From assembly GCA_910588635.1 (NCBI GenBank), contig CAJUPW010000001.1:102395-166394 (forward strand): a stretch of DNA of 64,000 bases, in the 5' to 3' direction. Both the position numbers and the translations under genes were made by a program. Positions 49,588-58,949 of the stretch are shown in pieces. Source of the DNA: an uncultured Oscillospiraceae bacterium. GTDB lineage: Bacteria; Bacillota; Clostridia; Oscillospirales; Oscillospiraceae. The notes beneath the pieces are model-generated. The model did no database searches, was not told the origin of the DNA, and was given only the letters and a program-made list of their open reading frames with translations. Position 1 is the first letter of the stretch; the number at the start of each line of letters is the position of its first letter.

Positions 49588-50931
49588 ATGGAATTGCTGC
49601 AAACACAGTCTCAACAGCTTAATCATCAGCAGATTCAGGGGCTCAGGCTGCTGCAGATGGGCTCCCTGGAGCTGGAGCAGTACCTGCGGGAGCTGGCCCA
49701 GGAAAATCCCATGGTCGATTTGGAGCCTGAATCCTCCGCCCGGGAGGAGGACGACGGGCTGCTCAGCTACCTGCGGTGGCTGGAGGACAACGACCATCAG
49801 AACCTCTACTACTCCCAGATGAGCGAGGAGGAGATGGACCCCCTGTCCCGGGTGGGAACGGAGGGCGGCCTGGAGGAGACCCTGTTCCGCTTCCTGTCCC
49901 GCCAGCTCTACACCATGGACCTGGATGAGGACCTGGCCGACGCGGTGCGCTACCTGGCCTCCAGCCTGGACGACCGGGGCTATCTCGCCGCCCCGCTGCC
50001 CGAGCTGGCCCAGGACAGCCGGTTTCCCTTCCCCTTGCTGGAGCGGGCGCTGGAGATTCTTCGGGAGCTGGAGCCCGCCGGAGTGGGGGCGGAAAACCTG
50101 TCCCAGTGCCTGGAGCTGCAGCTGCTCCGTATCCGGGAGAACGGCCCCGCCCTGACCATTGTGCGCAGCTATCTGGACCTGCTGGCCAAGCGGCACTATC
50201 CCTCCATCGCGTCAAAAATGAATCTCTCCGTGGATCAGGTGAAGCAGGCCGGGGATATCATCCGGGAGCTGGACCCCCGGCCTGGCGCGATCTTTGAACG
50301 CGCCGATCAGATTCCCTATATCCTGCCGGACATCTTTGTGGACGAGGAGGACGGGCGGTACACCGCCCGGGCCAGAAAGCCGGGCCGTCCCCCCTTCCGG
50401 ATCAACGCCTACTACCGCAGGCTGCTGTCTCAGTCTCAGGACCCGCAGGTCAAAGATTACCTGAAAGAGAAGCTCCAGCAGGCCGAGGGAGTTCTGCGGG
50501 CGGTGGACCAGCGGGAGAGCACCCTCCTGCGGTGCGCCCAGGCCATTGTGGACGGTCAGGCCGGATTCTTCCGCCTGGGTCCTCAGGCTCTGCTGCCCAT
50601 GCGCCTGGCCGATGTGGCGGAAACGCTGGGCCTCCACGAATCCACCGTCAGCCGGGCGGTGCGGGAAAAGTACATCCAGTGCACCCAGGGCGTGTACCCC
50701 ATGAGCTACTTCTTCTCCCGCAGCGCCGCCGCCGGGAAGCCGGGGGTGGGCGGAGCGGCCGCCAGGCTGCTTCTCAAGCAGCTCATCGACCAGGAGGACA
50801 AGCCCCTGTCCGACCAGAAGCTGGCCGATCTTCTGGCGCAGGCCGGCTGTCCCGTATCCCGCCGCACGGTGGCAAAGTACCGCGGGGAGATGAACATTCC
50901 CGATCAGGCCGGACGGGCCCGTTCCCATTGA
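49588..50931 (+). CDS. rpoN: RNA polymerase sigma-54 factor
   Basis: The 447-residue protein has all three parts of sigma-54: a glutamine/leucine-rich activator region (MELLQTQSQQLNHQQIQGLR, residues 1-50), the core-binding region (about 100-300), a helix-turn-helix (ESTVSRAVREKYIQC) and the RpoN box as SRRTVAKYRG near the C terminus. AGGAG lies 9 bases before the chosen ATG; a start three codons earlier overlaps the ribosome binding site. No activator with a sigma-54 interaction domain lies in the window, so its targets are elsewhere. Confidence 0.95.
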   Translation: MELLQTQSQQLNHQQIQGLRLLQMGSLELEQYLRELAQENPMVDLEPESSAREEDDGLLSYLRWLEDNDHQNLYYSQMSEEEMDPLSRVGTEGGLEETLFRFLSRQLYTMDLDEDLADAVRYLASSLDDRGYLAAPLPELAQDSRFPFPLLERALEILRELEPAGVGAENLSQCLELQLLRIRENGPALTIVRSYLDLLAKRHYPSIASKMNLSVDQVKQAGDIIRELDPRPGAIFERADQIPYILPDIFVDEEDGRYTARARKPGRPPFRINAYYRRLLSQSQDPQVKDYLKEKLQQAEGVLRAVDQRESTLLRCAQAIVDGQAGFFRLGPQALLPMRLADVAETLGLHESTVSRAVREKYIQCTQGVYPMSYFFSRSAAAGKPGVGGAAARLLLKQLIDQEDKPLSDQKLADLLAQAGCPVSRRTVAKYRGEMNIPDQAGRARSH

Positions 50932-50966
50932 GTCCCCGGTCCGGACGGCAGATGATGGACAAATTG

Positions 50967-51000
50967 AACTGTCCCCCAGCCTTTGGGCCGGGGGACAGTT
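50967..51000. terminator. Terminator between convergent rpoN and ROK genes
   Basis: AACTGTCCCCC / GGGGGACAGTT stem with a twelve-base loop, followed by CCTTTC on the plus strand. Confidence 0.75.
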
Positions 51001-51017
51001 CCTTTCATTCAATATAG

Positions 51018-52154
51018 TTAAATATGTTCCAGAAAATCCACGATAAAGTGGAGTGCGACGCCCAGGGGAACGGTATGCCGGCGCAAGGTGCTGAGCTGGA
51101 GGTAGCCGGCGTCGGGCACCACATAGTTGATCCCGGCCGCGTACTCCCGCAGGCGGGGCAGGTAGGGACCCAGAAACTCGCTCAGCGTGCCGCCCAGCAC
51201 CACGTCGCAGTCCAGCGCCATGTGGATGTTGTTGATCCCGATGGCCAGGTGACGCAGCATGTTGTCCCACAGGGCCTCGTACTCCTCATACCGGGGGCCG
51301 CGGCGCTCCAGGACGGAGAAAAACTCCTCCAGCGACACGCCGAAGGCGTTGAGGATGCGGCGTGGGGAGCAGTAGGCCTCCAGACAGCCCTGGGCTCCGC
51401 AGGTGCAGGGCAGTCCGCCCGGCTCCACGCACATGTGGCCGAACTCGCCGCTGCGCCGGTTGTCCCCCACATAGGGGGCCCCGCCGAAGAGAATAGCCCC
51501 GCCCACGCCGTTCTCCAGGGAGAGATAAGCCATGTTCCGAACGCTCTTCCGGACGAAGAGCTCGGCGTGGCCGCCGCTGGTGGCGTCGTTCTCCACATAG
51601 GTGGGGTAGGGTATGGACTCGGTAAGCCCCTCCAGGGAGGTGTCCTTCAGCCGCAGGGTGGGGGCGGCGGTGATGTGGCGGCTGTCCGGGGCCATGACGG
51701 CGGGCAGGGCGATCCCCACCCCCAGAAGCCGCTCCCGGTCAATGGAAAACTCGTCCAGGAAGCGCTCCAGCGTCCGGGAGAGCAGCCCGCCCATGTCGGC
51801 GAAGCTGACAATGGGGGCGTTGTCCGCCTCCTGATAGGCCAGCTCATTGAGAAGCAGGTCCACAGCTGTCAGGCGCAGGTGGTGCTCCGTCACGGAGACC
51901 CCCACCGCCACCCGGGCATCGGGCACAATGGACAGCCCGCTCGCTTTCCGCCCGCCGGTGGACTGCTGCTCGCCGGAGTCCCGGATCAGCCCCGCCTCCA
52001 TCAGCTGGGACAAATTCTGATACACGGTGGGCAGGCTGAGGTTCAGCTCCCGGGCCAGGCTCTGCCGGGAGCAGAAGCCCTTGGCGTCGTATATGTAGCG
52101 GTAGATATTGCTGCGGGTCTGGCGGCGGCGGTCGGTCGCGGCATCGAAGTCCAT
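51018..52154 (-). CDS. ROK-family transcriptional repressor
   Basis: The 378-residue protein has a winged helix at about residues 10-70 (SRQSLARELNLSLPTVYQNLSQL) and a ROK (sugar-kinase-like) domain with EFGHMCVE and the zinc motif CTCGAQGCLEAYCS. The glycine-rich G-x-G (VENDATSGGHAE, LENGVGGAI) is present. It is divergent from the ChvE/MmsAB operon, 323 bases away, and is the probable local repressor, binding a sugar of that operon. XylR/NagC are the named relatives. Confidence 0.9.
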   Translation of the reverse strand: MDFDAATDRRRQTRSNIYRYIYDAKGFCSRQSLARELNLSLPTVYQNLSQLMEAGLIRDSGEQQSTGGRKASGLSIVPDARVAVGVSVTEHHLRLTAVDLLLNELAYQEADNAPIVSFADMGGLLSRTLERFLDEFSIDRERLLGVGIALPAVMAPDSRHITAAPTLRLKDTSLEGLTESIPYPTYVENDATSGGHAELFVRKSVRNMAYLSLENGVGGAILFGGAPYVGDNRRSGEFGHMCVEPGGLPCTCGAQGCLEAYCSPRRILNAFGVSLEEFFSVLERRGPRYEEYEALWDNMLRHLAIGINNIHMALDCDVVLGGTLSEFLGPYLPRLREYAAGINYVVPDAGYLQLSTLRRHTVPLGVALHFIVDFLEHI

Positions 52155-52477
52155 ACTTGCATATGCTCCTTTTATTAAATCATGATTTTATTTTAACACG
52201 AACTTGAAAACAGTCAATTCAAAAATGGTCGATTTTCGAAAAATCTTCCAAGTTAGAAAAACTAGTTTTATGAATGGTGTGAGCTGCATCCGTCAATATT
52301 GCCAGTTTGCCTCTTCTGCTTTCATATATTATAAACAAAATTGCCTTTAATACCCAAAAAATAGTTGACATCTGTAAACTAACTTTATAGAATTAGAGTC
52401 ACAGAAGCGGCCGCTTCTGTACCTTCCCCGAACATCGGGGAAGGCGAATCATCAGAATAAATCAGGAGGAAATGAAC
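52155..52477. promoter_or_regulatory. Divergent control region of the ROK gene and the sugar ABC operon
   Basis: This AT-rich 323-base region has a minus-strand promoter for ROK (TTGACT-16-TAAAAT, 52190-52217) and a plus-strand promoter for the ABC operon (TTGACA-17-TAGAAT, 52365-52393). AAACTAGTTTTAT (52258-52270) and AAACTAACTTTAT (52376-52388) are two similar boxes, the second overlapping the -10 region, and are candidate ROK operators. A perfect 20-base palindrome (52401-52420) and the hairpin CCTTCCCCG / CGGGGAAGG (52422-52444) follow in the leader. Confidence 0.6.
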
Positions 52478-53671
52478 ATGAAAAAGACACTTGCGCTGAT
52501 CCTTGCGGCCTGCATGTCTCTGTCCCTTGTCGCCTGCGGCGGCGGCGACAAGAGCAATACCCCTCCCGCCGGCGGCAGCAACGCCGGCACCAGTCAGTCC
52601 GCCAATCAGCCCAGCACCGGCGGCAGCGAGGCCAAGACCGTCGGCATCGCCATGCCCACCCAGTCCCTGGAGCGGTGGAACCGCGACGGCGCCTACCTGG
52701 ACGAGCAGTTCAAGGCCGCCGGCTATAAGACCATCGTCACCTACTCCGACAACAAGAACGAGCAGCAGGTCAACGACATTCAGAACATGCTGTCTCAGGG
52801 CGTGGACCTGCTGATTATCGCCGCCATCGACGGCAACGGCCTGAACACCGTCATGAACGACGCCGGCGCCGCGGGCGTGCCCGTCATCGCCTATGACCGT
52901 CTGATCATGAACGACAACAGCAGCTACTATGTCTCCTTCGACAACTACACCGTGGGCAAGCTCCAGGGCGAGTTTGTCCGGGACGCTCTGGACCTGGATA
53001 ACGCCGCCGGCCCCTTCAACATGGAGTTCACCGCCGGTGACCCCGCCGACAACAACGCCCCCTTCTTCTACAATGGCGCTTTCGACGTGCTGAAGCCCTA
53101 CATCGACAGCGGCAAGGTGATCGTCCCCTCCGGCCAGACCGCCTTTGACGCCGTGGCCACCGACCAGTGGCAGACCGACGTGGCTCTGGACCGCGCCCAG
53201 AACGTGCTGGCCTCCTTCTACTCCGACGGCACCAAGCTGGACGCCTGGCTGTGCTCCAACGACTCCACCTCCATGGGCGTGACCCAGGCCGTCACCCAGG
53301 ACTACGCCGGCGGCAACACCGTGGTCATCACCGGCCAGGACGGCGACGTGGCCAACCTGCGCAACATCAAGGACGGCAAGCAGTCCATGACCGTGTACAA
53401 GGCCGTGGCCAACGAGGCCGTTGTCACCCTGGACCTGGCCAAGGCCATTCTGGACGGCAAGACCGCCGACGCCTCCCTGATCTCCGCCTCCGGCTGGGAC
53501 TTCGAGTGCGCCTATGACACCGAGTCCTACGAGACCACCCCCGGCCACAAGTGCCCCTCCTTCCTGCTGGTGCCCGACGTGGTCACCGCCGACAACATGG
53601 AAGAGAAGCTGGTCACCCCCGGCTACTACAAGGTGGGCGCCGACGGCTACCTGGAGGCCACCAACGGCTGA
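52478..53671 (+). CDS. Sugar ABC transporter binding lipoprotein (ChvE-like)
   Basis: The 397-residue lipoprotein starts MKKTLALILAACMSLSLVACGGG (lipobox LVAC), followed by a Ser/Asn/Pro spacer and a periplasmic-binding-protein fold that starts TVGIAMPTQSLERWNRDG. This and VTYSDNKNEQQVNDIQNML resemble ChvE-type multiple-sugar binding proteins. The likely ligands are xylose, arabinose, glucose or galactose. I chose the ATG 8 bases after GGAGG. Confidence 0.9.
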   Translation: MKKTLALILAACMSLSLVACGGGDKSNTPPAGGSNAGTSQSANQPSTGGSEAKTVGIAMPTQSLERWNRDGAYLDEQFKAAGYKTIVTYSDNKNEQQVNDIQNMLSQGVDLLIIAAIDGNGLNTVMNDAGAAGVPVIAYDRLIMNDNSSYYVSFDNYTVGKLQGEFVRDALDLDNAAGPFNMEFTAGDPADNNAPFFYNGAFDVLKPYIDSGKVIVPSGQTAFDAVATDQWQTDVALDRAQNVLASFYSDGTKLDAWLCSNDSTSMGVTQAVTQDYAGGNTVVITGQDGDVANLRNIKDGKQSMTVYKAVANEAVVTLDLAKAILDGKTADASLISASGWDFECAYDTESYETTPGHKCPSFLLVPDVVTADNMEEKLVTPGYYKVGADGYLEATNG

Positions 53672-53702
53672 TTCCATAACCCCCCAATGAAACGATAACC
53701 GC

Positions 53703-53727
53703 GGGCGGGGCAGACGCCCCGCCCGCC
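53703..53727 (+). terminator. Intercistronic terminator after the binding-protein gene
   Basis: GGCGGGGC / GCCCCGCC stem followed by CGCCTTATTTTT between the binding protein and the ATPase genes; likely a partial terminator. Confidence 0.75.
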
Positions 53728-53764
53728 TTATTTTTAGGAGAACCGCAGAGAGGAGGAACCCCGC

Positions 53765-55306
53765 TTGGCTGATGTTATTTTGGAAATGAAGTCCATCACC
53801 AAGGAATTTCCCGGCGTCAAGGCCCTGGATAATGTAAATCTGAGGGTGGAAGCCGGGGAAATCCACGCTTTGATCGGCGAAAACGGCGCCGGAAAATCCA
53901 CACTGATGAACGTGCTGTCGGGCACCTACCCCATCGGCAGCTACACCGGCGAAATTTACTACGAGGGCAGGCTGTGCCAATTCAAGACCCAGAAGGACAG
54001 CGAGGCCCAGGGCATCGTCATCATCCACCAGGAGCTGGCCCTGATCCCCCTGCTGTCCATCGGGGAGAATATGTTCCTGGGCAATGAAATCAAAAATTCC
54101 ATGGGGTACATCGACTGGGACAAGACCTTCAGCGAGGCCGAGCGCCACATGCGCCAGGTGGGGCTGAACGAGTCGGCCCAGACCCTTGTTAAGGATATCG
54201 GCACCGGCAAGCAGCAGCTGGTGGAGATCGCCAAGGCCTTTTCCAAAAAGGTGAAGCTGCTCATTTTGGACGAGCCCACCTCCTCCCTCAACGACGAGGA
54301 CGCCAAGATGCTGCTGGACCTGCTGATCGAATTCAAGAAGGAGGGGCTCACCTCCATCATCATCACCCACAAGCTCAACGAGATCATCTACTGCGCCGAC
54401 AAGGCCACCATCATCCGGGACGGCACCTGTATCGAGACCCTGGTCAAGGGTGTGGACGAGTTCAGCGAGGACCGGATTATCAAGGGCATGGTGGGCCGGT
54501 CCATGGAGGACCGCTACCCTGTCCGGGAGCACAACGTGCAGGACGAGGTCAACCTGGAGGTGAAAAACTGGACGGTGCACCACCCCCTGTACCCCGAACG
54601 GGTGGTGGACGACAACATTTCCTTCCACATCAAGAGGGGAGAGGTGGTAGGCTTCTCCGGCCTGCAGGGCGCCGGGCGCACCGAGCTGGCCATGTCTATC
54701 TTCGGCCGCAGCTACGGCACCGGCATCTCCGGCAAGCTGTACATCGGCGGGCAGAAGGTGAATCTGCGCTCCCCTCAGGACGCCATCCGCCATAAGCTGG
54801 CCTACGTCACCGAGGACCGAAAGACCAACGGTCTGATCCTGGGCGAGTCCATCCGCTTCAACACCACCCTGGCCCGGCTGGACAAGGTGTGCAGAGGCAG
54901 CGTCATCGACCGGGACAAGGAGACCCAGGCGGCCGAACAGATGACAAAGGACATGGGCACCAAGACCCCCACCATCGAGCAGAACATAGGCAACCTGTCC
55001 GGCGGCAACCAGCAGAAGGCCCTACTGGGCAAGTGGATGTTCACCGAGCCGGACATCCTCATCATGGATGAGCCCACCCGGGGCATCGACGTGGGCGCGA
55101 AATATGAAATTTACTGCCTCATCAACCAAATGGTGGCCCAGGGCAAGTCGGTCATGATGATCTCCTCCGAGCTGCCCGAGCTGCTGGGCATGTGCGACCG
55201 TATCTACGTGATGAACGAGGGCCGCCTGCTGGCCGAGGTGGACGCGGCGGACGCCACCCAGGAGAGCATCATGGGCTACATCATCCGCGACACCGCCAAG
55301 GCGTAA
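53765..55306 (+). CDS. Sugar ABC transporter ATPase with two ABC domains (GguA/MmsA/XylG-type)
   Basis: The 513-residue protein starts at a TTG 8 bases after AGGAGG. It has two ABC domains: Walker A GENGAGKST, Walker B LLILDEPTSSL in the first; LSGGNQQKALLGKWM and ILIMDEPTRGIDVG in the second, with the degenerate GLQGAGRTEL P-loop typical of this class. It powers uptake with the ChvE-like and permease proteins. Confidence 0.95.
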   Translation: MADVILEMKSITKEFPGVKALDNVNLRVEAGEIHALIGENGAGKSTLMNVLSGTYPIGSYTGEIYYEGRLCQFKTQKDSEAQGIVIIHQELALIPLLSIGENMFLGNEIKNSMGYIDWDKTFSEAERHMRQVGLNESAQTLVKDIGTGKQQLVEIAKAFSKKVKLLILDEPTSSLNDEDAKMLLDLLIEFKKEGLTSIIITHKLNEIIYCADKATIIRDGTCIETLVKGVDEFSEDRIIKGMVGRSMEDRYPVREHNVQDEVNLEVKNWTVHHPLYPERVVDDNISFHIKRGEVVGFSGLQGAGRTELAMSIFGRSYGTGISGKLYIGGQKVNLRSPQDAIRHKLAYVTEDRKTNGLILGESIRFNTTLARLDKVCRGSVIDRDKETQAAEQMTKDMGTKTPTIEQNIGNLSGGNQQKALLGKWMFTEPDILIMDEPTRGIDVGAKYEIYCLINQMVAQGKSVMMISSELPELLGMCDRIYVMNEGRLLAEVDAADATQESIMGYIIRDTAKA

Positions 55307-55322
55307 TAGGGAGGGTACGACA

Positions 55323-56504
55323 ATGACTGAAACAAAACAAGCGTTTAACCTGGTAAAATTTTTGACCAAATACGCCATGGTAATTGCTCTGGTGGTGGTC
55401 TTTATCCTGTTTTCCGTGCTGACTGACGGGCGCCTGCTCCAGCCCCAGAACATGACCAACCTGATGCTGCAAAACGGCTACGTGCTGGTCATGGCCTGCG
55501 GCATGCTGCTGTGTATCCTCACCGGCGGCAACATCGACCTGTCTGTGGGCTCCGTGGTCTGCGTGGTGGGCGGCATCGCCGCCGTCCTGGTAACCAATAT
55601 GCACATGTCCGCCATCCCCGTCATCCTGCTGTGCCTGGTGGTGGGCCTGCTGGTGGGCGTATGGCAGGGCTACTGGATCGGCTATGTCCGCATCCCTCCC
55701 TTCATCACCACCCTGGGCGGCATGTTCATCTTCCGCGGCATCGGCCGCCTGGTTCTGGACAGCAAGACCGTGGCCATCCAGGACCCCACCTTCCTGAACA
55801 TCTTTACCGCCTATATTAAAATTCCCGGCCTGGACGACGGGAAAGTGAAGCTCTCCCCCATCATCGTGGGCGTGGCCGCCGCGGCCTGGATCATCCTCAG
55901 CACCGTGAAGAACCGCGCCGACCGGGCCAAGAAGGGCTACCGCCAGAACAGCGCCTTGGGCGACTTCGTCAAGGCCGGCCTTATCGCCGCCCTGGTCCTC
56001 TGGTACTGCTGGCAGCTCAGCCAGTACCGGGGCATTTCCGTCATGCTGGTGTGGGTGCTGGCCATCTGCCTGATCTATAACTTCATCACCTCTAAGACCG
56101 CTTTCGGCCGCTACTTCTACGCCGTGGGCGGCAACGAGAAGGCCACCAAGCTCTCCGGCATCAACACCGACAAGATCTACTTCATCGCCTACGCCAACAT
56201 GGGCCTGCTGGCCGGCCTGTGCGGCCTGCTGTGCGCCGCCCGCGTGGGCAGCGTCAACGGCTCCACCGGCACCTCCTTCGAGATGGACGCCATCGGCTCC
56301 TGCTTCATCGGCGGCGCCTCCGCCTACGGCGGCAGCGGCACCGTGGGCGGCGTGGTCATCGGCGCTCTGCTGCTGGGCGTCATCAACATGGGCATGTCCA
56401 TCATGGGCCTGGGCGACGCTTACCAGTACGTCATCAAGGGCGGCGTGCTGCTGCTGGCCGTCATTTTCGACGTGGTCACCAGCCGCAAGTCCGGAGCCAA
56501 ATAA
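55323..56504 (+). CDS. Sugar ABC transporter permease (GguB/MmsB/XylH-type)
   Basis: The 393-residue protein has about ten membrane segments and the BPD_transp_2 features: GGNIDLSVGSVVCVVGGI, YVRIPPFITTLGG, and the C-terminal GCFIGGASAYGGSGTVGGVVIGALLLGV-type block ending at VVTSRKSG. It is 16 bases after the ATPase gene with GGGAGG before the ATG. Confidence 0.95.
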   Translation: MTETKQAFNLVKFLTKYAMVIALVVVFILFSVLTDGRLLQPQNMTNLMLQNGYVLVMACGMLLCILTGGNIDLSVGSVVCVVGGIAAVLVTNMHMSAIPVILLCLVVGLLVGVWQGYWIGYVRIPPFITTLGGMFIFRGIGRLVLDSKTVAIQDPTFLNIFTAYIKIPGLDDGKVKLSPIIVGVAAAAWIILSTVKNRADRAKKGYRQNSALGDFVKAGLIAALVLWYCWQLSQYRGISVMLVWVLAICLIYNFITSKTAFGRYFYAVGGNEKATKLSGINTDKIYFIAYANMGLLAGLCGLLCAARVGSVNGSTGTSFEMDAIGSCFIGGASAYGGSGTVGGVVIGALLLGVINMGMSIMGLGDAYQYVIKGGVLLLAVIFDVVTSRKSGAK

Positions 56505-56515
56505 GAGGTAGGGCC

Positions 56516-57994
56516 ATGTTATATATTGGAATCGACCTGGGCACCTCCGCTGTCAAGCTGCTGCTGATGGACGGCGAAGGAACCATTCAAAACATCGTAT
56601 CCAGGGACTACCCTCTGGAGTTCCCCCAGCCCGGCTGGAGCCAGCAGAATCCCGAGGACTGGAAAAAGGCCGTACTGGAGGGCGTTCCGGAGCTGCTTCG
56701 CGGTTTCGACGCCTCCCAGGTGGCGGGCATCGGGGGCGGCGGTCAGATGCATGGGCTGGTGGTGCTGGACAAGGACGACAACGTCATCCGCCCCGCCATC
56801 CTGTGGAACGACGGCCGCACCGCCAAGCAGGTGGACTACCTCAACAACGCGGTGGGCAAAGAGAAGCTGTCCGGCCTCACCGCCAACATCGCCTTTGCCG
56901 GTTTCACCGCCCCCAAAATTTTGTGGATGCGGGAGAACGAGCCCGATCTCTTCGCCAGGATTGCCAGGATCATGCTCCCCAAGGACTACATCAATTACAT
57001 CCTCACCGGCGTCCACTGCACCGACTTCTCCGACGCCAGCGGCATGCTGCTGCTGGACGTGGAGCACAAGCGCTGGTCAAAAGAGATGCTGGACATCTGC
57101 GGCATTACCGAGGCTCAGATGCCCAAGCTGCTTGAGAGCTATGAGAAGGTGGGCACGCTCAGGCCCGAGATCGCCAAGGAGCTGGGCCTGTCGGAGAACG
57201 TGATCGTCTGCGCCGGGGCGGGAGACAACGCCGCGGCCGCCGTGGGCACCGGAACGGTAGGAGAGGGGGCCTGCAACATCTCTCTGGGCACCTCGGGCAC
57301 CGTATTCATCTCCAGCGAGAAATTCGGGGTGGACCCGAACAACGCCCTCCACGCCTTCGCCCACGCCGACGGGCACTACCACCTCATGGGCTGTATGCTC
57401 TCCGCCGCCAGCTGCAACCGGTGGCTGATGGAGGATATCTTCCAAACCTCTGACTACGCCGGGGAGCAGACGGACATCACCCCCGATAAGCTGGGCAGCA
57501 ACCACGTATACTTCCTGCCTTACCTCATGGGGGAGCGCTCCCCCATCAACGACACCGACGCCCGGGGCACCTTCACTGGCCTGACCATGGACACCAGCCG
57601 GTCCGACCTGACCCAGGCGGTGCTGGAGGGGGTAGCTTTCGCCATCCGGGACAGCTTCGAGGTGGCCAAGGCCCTGGGCATTCCCATCCAGCGCAGCAAA
57701 ATCTGCGGCGGCGGCGCCAGGAGCCCCCTTTGGAAAACCATCATGGCAAACGTGCTGAACATCCAGCTGGAGGTTCCCGAGTCGGAACAGGGTCCGGGCA
57801 TGGGGGGCGCCATGCTGGCCATGGTGGCCTGCGGCCTGTACCCCACCGTGGCCAACGCCTGCGCCAAGCTGACGCGCACCGCCGAGACCATCTCCCCTGA
57901 CCCGGAGCTGGCCGCCCGGTATGAGGCCCGCTACCAGCAGTTCCGGAAGATATACCCCGCCATGCGGGAGCTGTTCGCCCAACTGAACCGATGA
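56516..57994 (+). CDS. xylB: Xylulokinase (FGGY family)
   Basis: The 492-residue kinase has the FGGY N-terminal MLYIGIDLGTSAVKLLLM, GGGGQMHGLVVLD, and the C-terminal ADP-binding block KICGGGARSPLW. The XylB-type HGLV motif favours xylulose as substrate, but ribulose or other ketoses are possible in this setting. Its start lies 11 bases after the permease stop, and its stop overlaps the next ATG by four bases. Confidence 0.88.
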   Translation: MLYIGIDLGTSAVKLLLMDGEGTIQNIVSRDYPLEFPQPGWSQQNPEDWKKAVLEGVPELLRGFDASQVAGIGGGGQMHGLVVLDKDDNVIRPAILWNDGRTAKQVDYLNNAVGKEKLSGLTANIAFAGFTAPKILWMRENEPDLFARIARIMLPKDYINYILTGVHCTDFSDASGMLLLDVEHKRWSKEMLDICGITEAQMPKLLESYEKVGTLRPEIAKELGLSENVIVCAGAGDNAAAAVGTGTVGEGACNISLGTSGTVFISSEKFGVDPNNALHAFAHADGHYHLMGCMLSAASCNRWLMEDIFQTSDYAGEQTDITPDKLGSNHVYFLPYLMGERSPINDTDARGTFTGLTMDTSRSDLTQAVLEGVAFAIRDSFEVAKALGIPIQRSKICGGGARSPLWKTIMANVLNIQLEVPESEQGPGMGGAMLAMVACGLYPTVANACAKLTRTAETISPDPELAARYEARYQQFRKIYPAMRELFAQLNR

Positions 57995-58290
57995 GCCCTA
58001 TGGAGAAAAAGCGCTATCATGTGGTCCGAAAGAACCGGGCGGACACAAGAGGACTGCTGCGCGGCCTTGTGTCGGCCTACCTGCTCTATTTGGGCTGGAA
58101 GCTGATCTCCGGCGCCGGCCGCGACCCCGCCTTCCCCCCCGCTCTGGGCTGCCTGGCCGGCGGACTCTTCGCCGCGGCCGCCCTGGCTTTCGGGTTCTAT
58201 GCCTGGAGGCAGTACCTGTCCGACCGGAAAGCGGCGCGGCTCACCCCCGAGGAGGAGGCCGAGCTGCGCCGGGAACAGGAGGCGCCATGA
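57991..58290 (+). CDS. Small membrane protein, unknown
   Basis: The 99-residue protein has a basic N terminus (MEKKRYHVVRKNRADTRG) and two predicted membrane segments at about residues 26-40 and 50-70, then a charged tail (LTPEEEAELRREQEAP). It overlaps xylB and the following membrane-protein gene by four bases each. I do not recognise the family. Confidence 0.7.
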   Translation: MSPMEKKRYHVVRKNRADTRGLLRGLVSAYLLYLGWKLISGAGRDPAFPPALGCLAGGLFAAAALAFGFYAWRQYLSDRKAARLTPEEEAELRREQEAP

Positions 58291-58949
58291 GACAGACACG
58301 CTGGCCCGAGCAGGCCGTCCGGGTAGCCCTGCTGCTGGCCGGGCTGGCCGTCGCCCACCTGGGGGTCACCCTGTTTTTGGAGTCCGATCTGGGCTCCGAC
58401 CCCTTCAACGTGCTGGTCCAGGGGCTGTACCGGGCGCTGCCCTGGCCCGGGTGGATGACCCACGGCCGGGTCCACCTGCTGGTCTGCCTGCTCATCGTGC
58501 TGGTGCTGCTGGCCGCCGCCCGGAACTACGTCCGCATCGGGACCTTGCTGTGCATGGCCCTGGGCGGTCCCATCATCGACCTGTGGACCGTCCCTCTGGC
58601 CCCCCTGTTCCCCGACGCGCTGGCCTTGCCCTGGCGGCTGCTGACCCTGGTGACCGGGTGCGTCATCCTGGCCTTCGGCATGACGGTGGTCATTCGCTCT
58701 GAGGCGGGCACCGGCCCCAACGATTTGGTGGCGGTGGTACTCAGCGACAGGACAGGAAAGCCCTTTGGCCCTGTCCGGGTGGCGGTGGACGTTCTCTTTG
58801 CCCTGTCCGGCTGGCTGCTGGGGGGCGTGGCGGGACTGGGCACCCTGGTGTGCGCCGCCCTGGTGGGTCCTTGCGCCCAGGTTTTTCTCCCTCTCAGCGG
58901 AAGGCTGTGCGATTTCTGCCTGAACAAAATAAGAGGTGACATGCCATGA
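58287..58949 (+). CDS. YczE-family integral membrane protein
   Basis: The 220-residue protein has about five membrane segments, with LFLESDLGSDPFNVLVQGL and a second similar block IRSEAGTGPNDLVAVVLS, a duplicated half typical of YczE/YitT-like proteins. Function is unclear; sugar or small-molecule transport is a guess. It overlaps both neighbours by four bases, so it is a full member of this operon. Confidence 0.8.
   Translation: MRQTRWPEQAVRVALLLAGLAVAHLGVTLFLESDLGSDPFNVLVQGLYRALPWPGWMTHGRVHLLVCLLIVLVLLAAARNYVRIGTLLCMALGGPIIDLWTVPLAPLFPDALALPWRLLTLVTGCVILAFGMTVVIRSEAGTGPNDLVAVVLSDRTGKPFGPVRVAVDVLFALSGWLLGGVAGLGTLVCAALVGPCAQVFLPLSGRLCDFCLNKIRGDMP

Noticed and set aside
52385..54793. Very long open frame (about 800 codons) on the minus strand
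   Set aside because: It lies antisense to the ChvE-like and ATPase genes and is rich in His, Gly and Val, the mark of a GC-rich third-position shadow. It has no ribosome binding site.
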